Shown piece after piece: positions 20,177 through 28,335 of a DNA stretch of 28,335 nt. Below the pieces are notes generated by a model. That model was not told the origin of the DNA and made no database searches. It saw nothing but the letters and a program-made list of their open reading frames with translations. Each line of letters opens with the position of its first letter. Position 1 is the stretch's first letter. This stretch comes from Candidatus Kaiserbacteria bacterium RIFCSPLOWO2_01_FULL_54_20. GTDB lineage: Bacteria; Patescibacteriota; Minisyncoccia; Phycocordibacterales; UBA2100. A program made the translations under genes and the position numbers. The stretch is taken from positions 4,452 to 32,786 of the forward strand of contig MFMA01000046.1 of assembly GCA_001783355.1 (NCBI GenBank), in the 5' to 3' direction.

Positions 20177-20458
20177 TTAGTTCGCTAAACGTCTCAGTAC
20201 CATGCCGTACCCACCCCTCCCCTTATGGAGCCAGTGGGCAACGCGCGCGACGGTCGTCGAGCTCAGGCCGGTCTTTTTCTCGATGACGGAGTATGGCTGC
20301 TGTTTCGAGAGCATTTCCGCCGTTTGAAAACGTTTTGAAAATTCAGAAATCTCCTCTTTTGTTAGCAAATCGCGTAGAAAACGCCGAGCCTCGTCAGAGG
20401 TTTTCAGCGATAAAACCGCTTGGATCAAACGCTTGCTTTGAGGTGTGTTCCAGTCCAT
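20177..20458 (-). CDS. TrpR/YerC-family transcriptional regulator, candidate HisR
   Basis: The 93-residue protein matches the TrpR superfamily YerC/YecD type: LRDLLTKEEISEFSKRFQTA at about 29-48, then the helix-turn-helix KKTGLSSTTVARVAHWL at about 61-77, and the GRGGYGMVL end. These proteins bind palindromic operators as dimers. YerC-type regulators have been proposed as histidine repressors (HisR) in Gram-positive bacteria, as I recall, and here the gene lies directly upstream of hisG, which supports that role. The promoter and an inverted repeat overlap its start, so it may control itself. The mRNA would be leaderless. Confidence 0.85.
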   Translation of the reverse strand: MDWNTPQSKRLIQAVLSLKTSDEARRFLRDLLTKEEISEFSKRFQTAEMLSKQQPYSVIEKKTGLSSTTVARVAHWLHKGRGGYGMVLRRLAN

Positions 20459-20463
20459 TTCGC

Positions 20464-20493
20464 CACTTTAGCGAAGTGTAGCGGTTTAGTCAA
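20464..20493 (-). promoter_or_regulatory. Promoter and possible operator of the TrpR-like gene
   Basis: TTGACT (20488-20493) and TAAAGT (20465-20470) are exactly 17 bases apart. The inverted repeat CACTT-cgcta-AAGTG (20464-20478) covers the -10 box and would block RNA polymerase when bound. Transcription would begin at the ATG. Confidence 0.6.
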
Positions 20494-20522
20494 GTAAAGC
20501 GTTCTGGATAGTGTGGATTACT

Positions 20523-20544
20523 CCACCAAGGGCCCACTCGGCGG
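20523..20544 (-). terminator. Weak terminator-like hairpin after the aminotransferase gene
   Basis: Arms ccaccaag and ctcggcgg pair over 8 bases in the minus-strand RNA, with two G-U pairs, around a 6-base loop. No real T tract follows. Confidence 0.3.
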
Positions 20545-20548
20545 GGAA

Positions 20549-21733
20549 CTACAGAGTTTTTGCCCACGCCTCTATCCTGTCGAACGCTTCGTTCAGTTTC
20601 TCTTTGGACGCCCCGTAGGAGAAGCGCACGTGACCTTCTCCTTGCGAGCCGCAGCCGATGCCGGGCACGACGATAACTTTCGCCTCGTTCAAAAGTCGCA
20701 TCGCAAATTCTTGCGAACCGATGTTCGGTTTCTTGTAGCGAGCTAGCACGTAATACGCGCCTTTGGGTTTTGTGTAGGAAAAGAGATCGCTCAAACGGTC
20801 GAGCCGCTCGCAGGTAAGGTTTCGCTTTTCGACAAGCTCGGCGTGAAGGCCGTCGGGATCTGGGCCTGGCTTTTTCGTGAGCGCGATGAGTGCGGCATAC
20901 TGCGATGGTGTCGGAGCGCATAGGAGGAAGTCGTCGTGCACCTTGAGCGCCTGTTCGATTACTTTCTCCGGCCCGAAGAGGTAGCCGGCGCGCCAACCTG
21001 TCATTGAGAACTCTTTCGAAAAACTGTAGCAAATGATGAGGCGGTCGCTTATCGAAGGGTGCTCGAGCAGCGAGGGTATCGTGCCCTCGTCGTAGACCAG
21101 GAATTCGTACGTAAGGTCGGCGATAACGAAGAACCCGTGTTTCTCTGCGAGTTCGGCTATCGCCGCCAGCTCCTCCTTCCCCATTACCATTCCCGTCGGG
21201 TTCGAGGGATTGCATACGATAAGCACTTTCGTTTTCGGCGTGACGGCCGCCCGCAACTTATCGAGGTCTATTTTCCATGCATTGTCGGCCTGGAGCGGAA
21301 CGAGCACCGGCTTCCCGCCGGCAAATTTAATGAGCGGAATATACGGTGGATATCCCGGGTCGAAGAGAATCACCTCGTCGTCCTCTTCGACTATTGAGGA
21401 AATCGTGATAGCTAGCGCCTCTATGGCACCGGCAGTAATGCACACGTTCTTGTCCGGGTCCACGGGGAAACCACCCTTTTTCGATATTGAATCGGCTACA
21501 AGTTTTCGGAGCTCCGGGAGTCCAGGGCCGAGGGTGTACTTCCCTATCTTGCTGTCCTCTTTGAGCATCTCGATAATGCCGTCGCGAATGTACTGCGGCG
21601 TTCTTGAATCCGGAATGCCCTGCGCAAGCGAAATGGCTCCCGGCACCTTGCTGCCGGCCATCATCATTTTGCGGATGGGCGATTCCTCTATCCGTGTAAC
21701 ACGTTTTGCAAGTTTATTTCCAGCGTCAAACAT
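20549..21733 (-). CDS. Class I/II aminotransferase (aspartate/aromatic type; possible HisC role)
   Basis: The 394-residue PLP enzyme has the class I layout: Tyr in YTLGPGLPELR near 68, the NPSNPTG motif near 172, an Asp that binds the pyridine nitrogen (VIADLTYEF), the PLP-binding Lys in SFSKEFSMTGWRAGY near 236, and the carboxylate-binding Arg in GHVRFSYG near 367. It would move an amino group between an amino acid and a keto acid. Its place next to the his operon, which has no hisC, suggests it may aminate imidazole acetol phosphate, but aspartate or aromatic substrates fit its family better. The ATG at 21733 is 8 bases after a TATAAT box, so I prefer it to the TTG upstream. Confidence 0.88.
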   Translation of the reverse strand: MFDAGNKLAKRVTRIEESPIRKMMMAGSKVPGAISLAQGIPDSRTPQYIRDGIIEMLKEDSKIGKYTLGPGLPELRKLVADSISKKGGFPVDPDKNVCITAGAIEALAITISSIVEEDDEVILFDPGYPPYIPLIKFAGGKPVLVPLQADNAWKIDLDKLRAAVTPKTKVLIVCNPSNPTGMVMGKEELAAIAELAEKHGFFVIADLTYEFLVYDEGTIPSLLEHPSISDRLIICYSFSKEFSMTGWRAGYLFGPEKVIEQALKVHDDFLLCAPTPSQYAALIALTKKPGPDPDGLHAELVEKRNLTCERLDRLSDLFSYTKPKGAYYVLARYKKPNIGSQEFAMRLLNEAKVIVVPGIGCGSQGEGHVRFSYGASKEKLNEAFDRIEAWAKTL

Positions 21734-21741
21734 ATTCAACA

Positions 21742-21747
21742 ATTATA
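21742..21747 (-). promoter_or_regulatory. -10 box of the aminotransferase gene
   Basis: A perfect TATAAT lies on the minus strand 8 bases before the ATG, so the transcript would be leaderless. No good -35 box is at the expected distance. Confidence 0.5.
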
Positions 21748-21788
21748 AAAATATGTCTGACAGTCTACCATGAGGCCTGCTCTATCCG

Positions 21789-22181
21789 CTATTCGCGTTT
21801 TTCTAACAACGTTATGATCTTATCGAGCTTTTCATTTTCAATACGAGCGAGGCGCTGTTGTATCTCGTCTATCTCCATCTTTGCCTCTATATCGGTGCGC
21901 AGATCTTCGTCGGCCTGGTGCCTGTCTCTCTCGGAATGCCGGTTTTGTGCCATGATGATAAGCGTTGAAAGCACGATGGCCTCCAATGAGACGACCATGG
22001 TAAGCAGTGGGAACGGAAAGGATTCGACTGGAAGAAATATCCAAAAACCGAACCAAACGACGTGCAAATACACGAACATCCACGAGCCCACGAATGACGC
22101 TATCCTGTCGGACACAGCCGCGCCGGTGGAGCGAGCCTCTTCATAGCGATCGTGCCATGTCTTCTGTTGACTCATACCCAT
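21789..22181 (-). CDS. DUF1003 membrane protein
   Basis: The 130-residue protein has the DUF1003 pattern: AVSDRIASFVGSW, a first membrane segment (about 34-52), the FPFPLL turn, a second membrane segment SLEAIVLSTLIIMAQ, then QNRHSERDRHQADED and a charged coiled-coil tail. Two helices cross the membrane and the rest is cytoplasmic. Function in this family is unknown. The ATG overlaps the stop of the inositol-monophosphatase-family gene by one base (TAATG). It is the last gene of the zwf-gnd to DUF1003 operon. Confidence 0.88.
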   Translation of the reverse strand: MGMSQQKTWHDRYEEARSTGAAVSDRIASFVGSWMFVYLHVVWFGFWIFLPVESFPFPLLTMVVSLEAIVLSTLIIMAQNRHSERDRHQADEDLRTDIEAKMEIDEIQQRLARIENEKLDKIITLLEKRE

Positions 22182-22948
22182 TACACGTCCTTAGTGAGCT
22201 TGAGAAGCTGCTTGTGGAGCGCGGGATTCGCGGCGACCATTTCAAGTTGGCCGAATTTCCATGGATTCCCCTTCATGTCGGTCACCTTGCAGCCGGCCTC
22301 TTTGAGAATGAGATATACAGGGGCAAAATCGTGCAGAGCGCCCGTGAGCGCGACCATCCAGTCCCTGCGCCCACACGCCGCATAGCAGGCATTGACCGCC
22401 ATAGAAGCCATAGAACCGAATTGGATATCTTCCGCTTTTGACGCTTGGACTAATTTGAGGAGGAATTTCGACGTGCGCGCTCGTATGCTTGAGGAGCCTA
22501 CGCCGAAAGAGTTGTGCAGACGTTTCGTGGATGAACATCGGATCCTTTTTCCGTTCATGAACGTCCCTTTTCCTTTCTTCGCGAAAAAGAATTCACCTGT
22601 GGCAGGAATATCTATAGCGGAAAGGATTATATCTCCGCGGTACGCAAGGCATATCATCACTCCGAACTGCGGGACTCCCGTCGAAAAATTAAACGTGCCG
22701 TCTATCGGGTCGATTATCCACACGTAGTCGGCGTCGTGATTGTATGAGCCCGACTCCTCCGAAATGATGCCGTGCGTCGGATATTGCTTCTTTATCGCGG
22801 AAACCATGATTCGGTCGGAGATGAGGTCGGCCTCGGTGACGCAATCCCACAGAGCGTCGGACTTCATGTATTTGACGCCGACTTTGCCGAACTTCTGCAT
22901 CACCGCCGCCCCTGCGGCTTTGGCGATCTTCTGGATGAACGTGTCCAT
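22181..22948 (-). CDS. Inositol monophosphatase-family phosphatase (possible HisN)
   Basis: The 255-residue protein has the metal-binding signatures of the family: VTEADLISD near 37, IISEESG near 60 and WIIDPIDGTFNF near 77, followed near the C-terminus by HDFAPVYLILKEAG, where most members have WD in place of HD. It dephosphorylates small phosphates with Mg. Members act on inositol phosphate, fructose bisphosphate, PAP or histidinol phosphate, so a HisN role is possible in a genome whose his operon lacks an obvious phosphatase other than the HAD protein. Its own operon contains gdhA and DoxX, which gives no support for histidine. Confidence 0.85.
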   Translation of the reverse strand: MDTFIQKIAKAAGAAVMQKFGKVGVKYMKSDALWDCVTEADLISDRIMVSAIKKQYPTHGIISEESGSYNHDADYVWIIDPIDGTFNFSTGVPQFGVMICLAYRGDIILSAIDIPATGEFFFAKKGKGTFMNGKRIRCSSTKRLHNSFGVGSSSIRARTSKFLLKLVQASKAEDIQFGSMASMAVNACYAACGRRDWMVALTGALHDFAPVYLILKEAGCKVTDMKGNPWKFGQLEMVAANPALHKQLLKLTKDV

Positions 22949-22957
22949 CGTCAGACG

Positions 22958-23341
22958 TTACTCCCTCTGCGTCCGTTTATCAATGGTGTACTGATCCGGC
23001 CCAAAGAGCGCGAGTGAAAGCGTCGCGATGGCGAGTACAAAGTCGCGCACGCCGACATCGTTGTAGCCCACCTCATATGCGATAAGAAATAGGTGGATGG
23101 AGAGTAGCAACGCCGCGATGCGCGTGTAAAACCCGACTGCAAGCAGTGCTCCCAAGATCACTTCGAACGCGCCGTTTAAGAGCACTATCGTACTCGCCGA
23201 AACTCCGAATGCGCTCGTCCACTCCGGCACCCACGCGAGCCAATCACCCGGAGCTGTCACCTGCGAAAACCCGAACCACAGAAACAAGACGACGAGCCCC
23301 GCGCGAAGAAGCGGTAGAGCGTATGTATTAAGCGGCGTCAT
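22958..23341 (-). CDS. DoxX-family membrane protein
   Basis: The 127-residue protein has four hydrophobic segments at about 8-24, 48-66, 70-88 and 98-113. The LRAGLVVLFLWFGFSQ opening and the EVILGALLAVGFYTRIAALLLS centre match the DoxX/DoxD family. It sits in the cytoplasmic membrane; related proteins were linked to thiosulfate oxidation or oxidative stress but roles vary. Its ATG overlaps the gdhA stop by 14 bases, so the two are coupled. Confidence 0.85.
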   Translation of the reverse strand: MTPLNTYALPLLRAGLVVLFLWFGFSQVTAPGDWLAWVPEWTSAFGVSASTIVLLNGAFEVILGALLAVGFYTRIAALLLSIHLFLIAYEVGYNDVGVRDFVLAIATLSLALFGPDQYTIDKRTQRE

Positions 23342-24608
23342 ACAATCTTTTCAAAGCGACGATGTACGCCGCTTCGCGCAGAGACACTTTGTAGTCCTTC
23401 GCGTTTTCGTAGACTGCTTGCGTTGCTGTATCCATTCTTTCTTTTAGCTTCGCAAGGACGTCCTCTTTTTTCCACTTCTCATCGTGCATGTTCTGATACC
23501 ACTCAAAATATGAGACCGCGACACCGCCCGAATTCGCGAGGATATCGGGTATGACCGTGACGTGTTTTTTCTTGAGAATTACATCCGCCTCCTCTGTCGT
23601 CGGCCCATTCGCCATTTCGAGAATGATGCTCGCCTGCACGGCATTCGCATTCTCTTCCGTTATTGCGTTCTCAAGTGCTGCGGGCACGACGACATCGACA
23701 GGCAACGTTAGCGTCTCCGTTGAGGAAATATCACGCCCGCCGAGTGACTCCATATTTGAGAAGTCGCAGACCGACCCCACGCAGTAGCAACCGGCCAACT
23801 TACCACTTTTTTCCTTGCACGCGGCGACCACCGAAAGATCGATTATCCCATTCGGAACATATAAGCCGCCCTTGGAGTCGGAGAGCGCGACGACGCGGAA
23901 TCCGGCCTCTTTCATGTATCCCGCAAGATAACTCCCCACGTTGCCGAAACCCTGTATCGCGACTTTAAGGCCGTTGTGTCTCCTTCCCAGAAGGCGCATC
24001 GTCTCCATGAGTGCGTAAAAGCCGCCGAGCCCGGTCGCCTCCACTCTTCCCTCGGAACCGCCCTCCCCCACCGGCTTGCCCGTCACGACTGCGGGCGAGT
24101 CTTTGCCGACGACCTTCGAATATTCATCGCGGAACCACGACATGATCTTCGGGCTCGTATTGACGTCCGGCGCGGGCACGTCCACTTCCTCTCCGATATA
24201 GGGTGCAAGCTCGCGCGCGAAACCGCGCGTCAGGCGCTCGAGCTCCCCTTCGGAAAGCTTCTTCGGGTCGACGGTAATCCCGCCTTTGCCTCCGCCGAAC
24301 GGAACGTCAACGACGGCGTTTTTCATCGTCATCCAGAAGGCGAGCGCCTTCACCTCGTCCATGTCGACTTTCGGATGATAGCGAAGACCTCCTTTGTACG
24401 GCCCGCGAATGTTGTTGTGCTGTACGCGATATCCGCGGAACGTCTCCTTGCGGCCGTCGTCCATTTTGACCGGTATCGAAACCTCAATCACACGATCCGG
24501 TTTCTCCATTCGCTCTATGAACGCAGCAGGGAGCTTGAGGTGCGAAACCGCCGAGTGCAACTGCGAACGCGCCCGATCCCAGGGATTATTCAACATAATG
24601 CTGGCCAT
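23328..24608 (-). CDS. gdhA: Glutamate dehydrogenase (Glu/Leu/Phe/Val dehydrogenase family)
   Basis: It interconverts glutamate with 2-oxoglutarate and ammonia. The 426-residue protein has substrate-binding Lys72 in GPYKGGLRYHP, Lys96 in WMTMKNA and catalytic Lys108 in PFGGGKGGI, and the Rossmann motif QGFGNVGSY near 211. The sequence best fits the hexameric archaeal/Gram-positive type. It would supply or use glutamate and ammonia for the arginine and histidine genes nearby. The ATG lies one base after the stop of a 51-codon frame and about 35 bases after the strong stem-loop at 24643-24768. Cofactor preference is not decided by visible residues. Confidence 0.95.
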   Translation of the reverse strand: MASIMLNNPWDRARSQLHSAVSHLKLPAAFIERMEKPDRVIEVSIPVKMDDGRKETFRGYRVQHNNIRGPYKGGLRYHPKVDMDEVKALAFWMTMKNAVVDVPFGGGKGGITVDPKKLSEGELERLTRGFARELAPYIGEEVDVPAPDVNTSPKIMSWFRDEYSKVVGKDSPAVVTGKPVGEGGSEGRVEATGLGGFYALMETMRLLGRRHNGLKVAIQGFGNVGSYLAGYMKEAGFRVVALSDSKGGLYVPNGIIDLSVVAACKEKSGKLAGCYCVGSVCDFSNMESLGGRDISSTETLTLPVDVVVPAALENAITEENANAVQASIILEMANGPTTEEADVILKKKHVTVIPDILANSGGVAVSYFEWYQNMHDEKWKKEDVLAKLKERMDTATQAVYENAKDYKVSLREAAYIVALKRLYDAA

Positions 24609-24609
24609 T

Positions 24610-24765
24610 CTAACTTGAATTGTTCAAACTTCCACTTTCTCGCCGATGAAGCGATGCGGTACGTGAGTCTCGAGGGACTTGCGCAGCGCGTCGGCGCGAG
24701 CGGGAAGGCCCGGTCAGCAGACCGGGACCTGTGCCCGAGAGACTCACGTACCGCAGAGCGATCAT
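24610..24765 (-). CDS. Possible 51-residue Arg/Ser-rich ORF upstream of gdhA
   Basis: The frame begins with an ATGA overlap on the stop of the 515-residue gene and ends one base before the gdhA ATG, which is the context of a coupled gene. The product starts MIALRYVSLSGTGPG and contains SRSRRRAAQ; it is rich in Arg and Ser and has no domain. The same DNA forms a 17-bp perfect stem, so the frame may be a by-product of, or a translated controller for, the RNA structure. Confidence 0.3.
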   Translation of the reverse strand: MIALRYVSLSGTGPGLLTGPSRSRRRAAQVPRDSRTASLHRRESGSLNNSS

Positions 24766-24768
24766 CGG
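24643..24768. other. Strongly structured 126-base region before gdhA
   Basis: A 17-bp perfect stem joins 24655-24671 with 24739-24755 and continues to an outer stem ccgatg/catcgg (24643-24648 and 24763-24768). Inside, 24707-24715 pairs with 24720-24729 (9 bp, one bulge, loop agca), enclosed by cggg/cccg (24701-24704 and 24734-24737). A small cgcg hairpin lies at 24687-24698. No T tract follows, so it is not a typical terminator. It could be a leader RNA element of gdhA. Confidence 0.6.
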
Positions 24769-26309
24769 ATCTCTTCCCCCTTTTCTCGTAAGTAAAGCAA
24801 AAACTGGTTCGAGAAGTTCAGAAGGCGCTTGAACGGCGTCTCGATAATGAAATCCAGAATGAGAACGAATACGTTGATGGAGGAAAACGTGCGAGAGAGC
24901 CAGCCGCCCGTGCGGACGATGGGCACGGCAAGGACGCCCAGGATGATGGCGAACGTTCCCTGTTCGTTGACCAGCTTCCACCTGCGCGCACGGTAGCGGA
25001 TGCGGAAGGCGAAATAAGAGACCAGGGCCAGGAAGAACAGGAAGAGCGTGATGGAAACGGGGTTGAAGGCGAGGAGCTGCAGAAGGCCGACCACTCCGCC
25101 AAAGACGAGGACGAACAAGAGCAGATAGGCCAGGGCAAATGCGAATGTCAGGCGGGAAAATCCGTTCCGTATGCGAATGGTGCGGACCTTGCCCTCATAG
25201 ATGACGCCGTGCATGCCTTTGATAATTGCCTCCGTATTTGTTTCATCAAGAGAACCGACCTTGCGGGTGAGCGTAAAGAGAAGAGCGGGGTGGAACAAGA
25301 TGTTTATCGTGAGGGGCACATAGTGGATGCCGCCCAAAATGAAAAGTTCGTACGGAAGCTCGGCGACGAGCGCGACCGCCATTTTCGTGATGAACAGGTA
25401 GAGAACTGCCCGTATACCGCTCGACTGAATGCGCTTGTTCTCCCGTTCGTATACCTCTTCGAGAAATTGCCGCGTGAAGCGGTCGAGCTCGCCCGGATTT
25501 TCGAGGACGCGTCCCGCTCCGCCGCGGCTGTGTTCGAGGACTTGGTGGATGATGCGGAAGTAGATGCTCTCGTTCTTTATCTTGGAAACGAGCTGCCACT
25601 GGAGTGGTTCCCGGAGCGCGGAACGGACGTTCATGAGCACGGTCGGAAGTTTCGATGCCACTCCCTCCAAGTTCACCCCTTCCCCGCGCCATTCGGGAAC
25701 ATACAAAAGCCAGAGGGCGTACGCCAAACGGTCGTTGTCGGCGCCGAGGAGCGAGCGCCACGCGGCGCAGTACAGTTGTTCATTGACCTGATTCTCCGAA
25801 TAACCATGCACGCTCACGTGTCCTCGAAGGGTCTTGTAGAGCGCCTCGGCGCTTTCGTGGTCTATCGCATACTCGACGGGAGATATCCGCTCGTCTATCT
25901 CCGTCGCTGCAAAACTGATGAGCCGCCTGCCCACACTCTCGTTCGCGCCGGCAAGCCTTGAGAGTCCGAGGAACTTCTGAACTATCTCATCGATGGCACG
26001 CGCCGTCGTTTCAGTCGCCTGCTCCTTGATTATGTATTTGCCGTCGACGAGCTCCTGGAGTAAGACTAACCCACTCTCGGCCTTTCGTTCGAGAAAGACG
26101 CGGCGTTTCAATATCCTTTCGAGCGCCGCGCGGCGTATCGTGTGCTCCTCGCGATAATCGACGAGGTAGCGGAGCTTCTCGTAAAAAGACGCCGCCTTTG
26201 CGATGATAGAGCTCACCTCTATCATCTGCTCGCTGGGGGCGGCTGTACGCGCCGCCTCATCGGCAGACTGCACCTTCCCGACAAGCTCCCGAATGGGCTC
26301 TGCCAACAT
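24762..26309 (-). CDS. Multi-pass membrane protein of unknown function
   Basis: The 515-residue protein has a long soluble, helical and charged N-terminal region (about 1-290) and a C-terminal membrane part with hydrophobic stretches near 310-335, 390-415, 420-440 and 460-490. No catalytic motif or known domain is visible. The last segment ends in a short basic tail. It starts 14 bases after the zwf-gnd stop and precedes gdhA, so it belongs to this metabolic operon, though nothing ties it to a specific step. A transporter-like or scaffolding role would be a guess. Confidence 0.8.
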   Translation of the reverse strand: MLAEPIRELVGKVQSADEAARTAAPSEQMIEVSSIIAKAASFYEKLRYLVDYREEHTIRRAALERILKRRVFLERKAESGLVLLQELVDGKYIIKEQATETTARAIDEIVQKFLGLSRLAGANESVGRRLISFAATEIDERISPVEYAIDHESAEALYKTLRGHVSVHGYSENQVNEQLYCAAWRSLLGADNDRLAYALWLLYVPEWRGEGVNLEGVASKLPTVLMNVRSALREPLQWQLVSKIKNESIYFRIIHQVLEHSRGGAGRVLENPGELDRFTRQFLEEVYERENKRIQSSGIRAVLYLFITKMAVALVAELPYELFILGGIHYVPLTINILFHPALLFTLTRKVGSLDETNTEAIIKGMHGVIYEGKVRTIRIRNGFSRLTFAFALAYLLLFVLVFGGVVGLLQLLAFNPVSITLFLFFLALVSYFAFRIRYRARRWKLVNEQGTFAIILGVLAVPIVRTGGWLSRTFSSINVFVLILDFIIETPFKRLLNFSNQFLLYLREKGEEIR

Positions 26310-26323
26310 CAGCGTATTCTAGC

Positions 26324-28335
<2,012 letters not shown>

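Noticed and set aside
18897..20180. Long plus-strand open frame of 427 codons
   Set aside because: It is antisense to hisD, hisG and part of the regulator gene, all of which have clear family motifs; the translation shows no domain and is a shadow.
24643..24768. SRP RNA or another known structural RNA
   Set aside because: The structured region lacks the conserved SRP apical loop sequence and any other known core I could recognise.

Overview
This window looks like part of a Patescibacteria (CPR, probably Parcubacteria-like) chromosome. The reasons are inference from sequence: almost all genes lie on the minus strand in very tight operons with 4-base ATGA stop/start overlaps, many promoters sit only a few bases before the start codon (leaderless or nearly so), and argG ends in the RRQGFGGQAR peptide that I associate with a palindromic repeat common in CPR genomes. 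TAA, TAG and TGA all act as stops, so the code is standard. The window is unusual for a CPR genome because it is rich in amino-acid biosynthesis genes. I found no rRNA, tRNA or CRISPR array.

Left part (1-6.7 kb): a membrane-anchored unknown protein; an operon of an M29 aminopeptidase, a nucleotidyltransferase and a histidine phosphatase; then a segment (3480-5170) with three copies of a 10-bp-arm palindrome around a REP-associated tyrosine transposase and a plus-strand gene broken by an in-frame TAA; then purF.

Arginine part (6.7-13.5 kb): argH, argF, a guanidino-group-modifying (arginine deiminase-like) enzyme and argG, with three small genes. A 302-bp element, made of a GIY-YIG gene between 21-bp perfect inverted repeats and flanked by CATA on both sides, separates argF from argH. 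The main discovery candidate is a pair of leader-peptide attenuators, one before orf83-orf71-argF-argH (9856-9997) and one before orf137 and argG (13305-13428). Each has a promoter, a leaderless Arg-rich leader ORF, a long antiterminator helix and a competing terminator hairpin.

Histidine part (13.5-20.5 kb): hisG-hisD-HAD phosphatase-APH-like kinase-hisH-hisAF-hisIE, with nearly every junction an overlap. hisA and hisF are one 492-codon fusion. HisG lacks the C-terminal regulatory domain, and a TrpR/YerC-family regulator lies just upstream. hisB (dehydratase) is absent from the window; a class I aminotransferase next door could act as HisC.

Right part (20.5-28.3 kb): the aminotransferase, then an operon running from a glucose-6-phosphate dehydrogenase/6-phosphogluconate dehydrogenase fusion (cut by the window end) through a 515-residue membrane protein, a strongly structured 126-base region, glutamate dehydrogenase, a DoxX protein, an inositol-monophosphatase-family enzyme and a DUF1003 protein. 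Together the genes link NADPH supply, glutamate, PRPP use and the arginine and histidine pathways.
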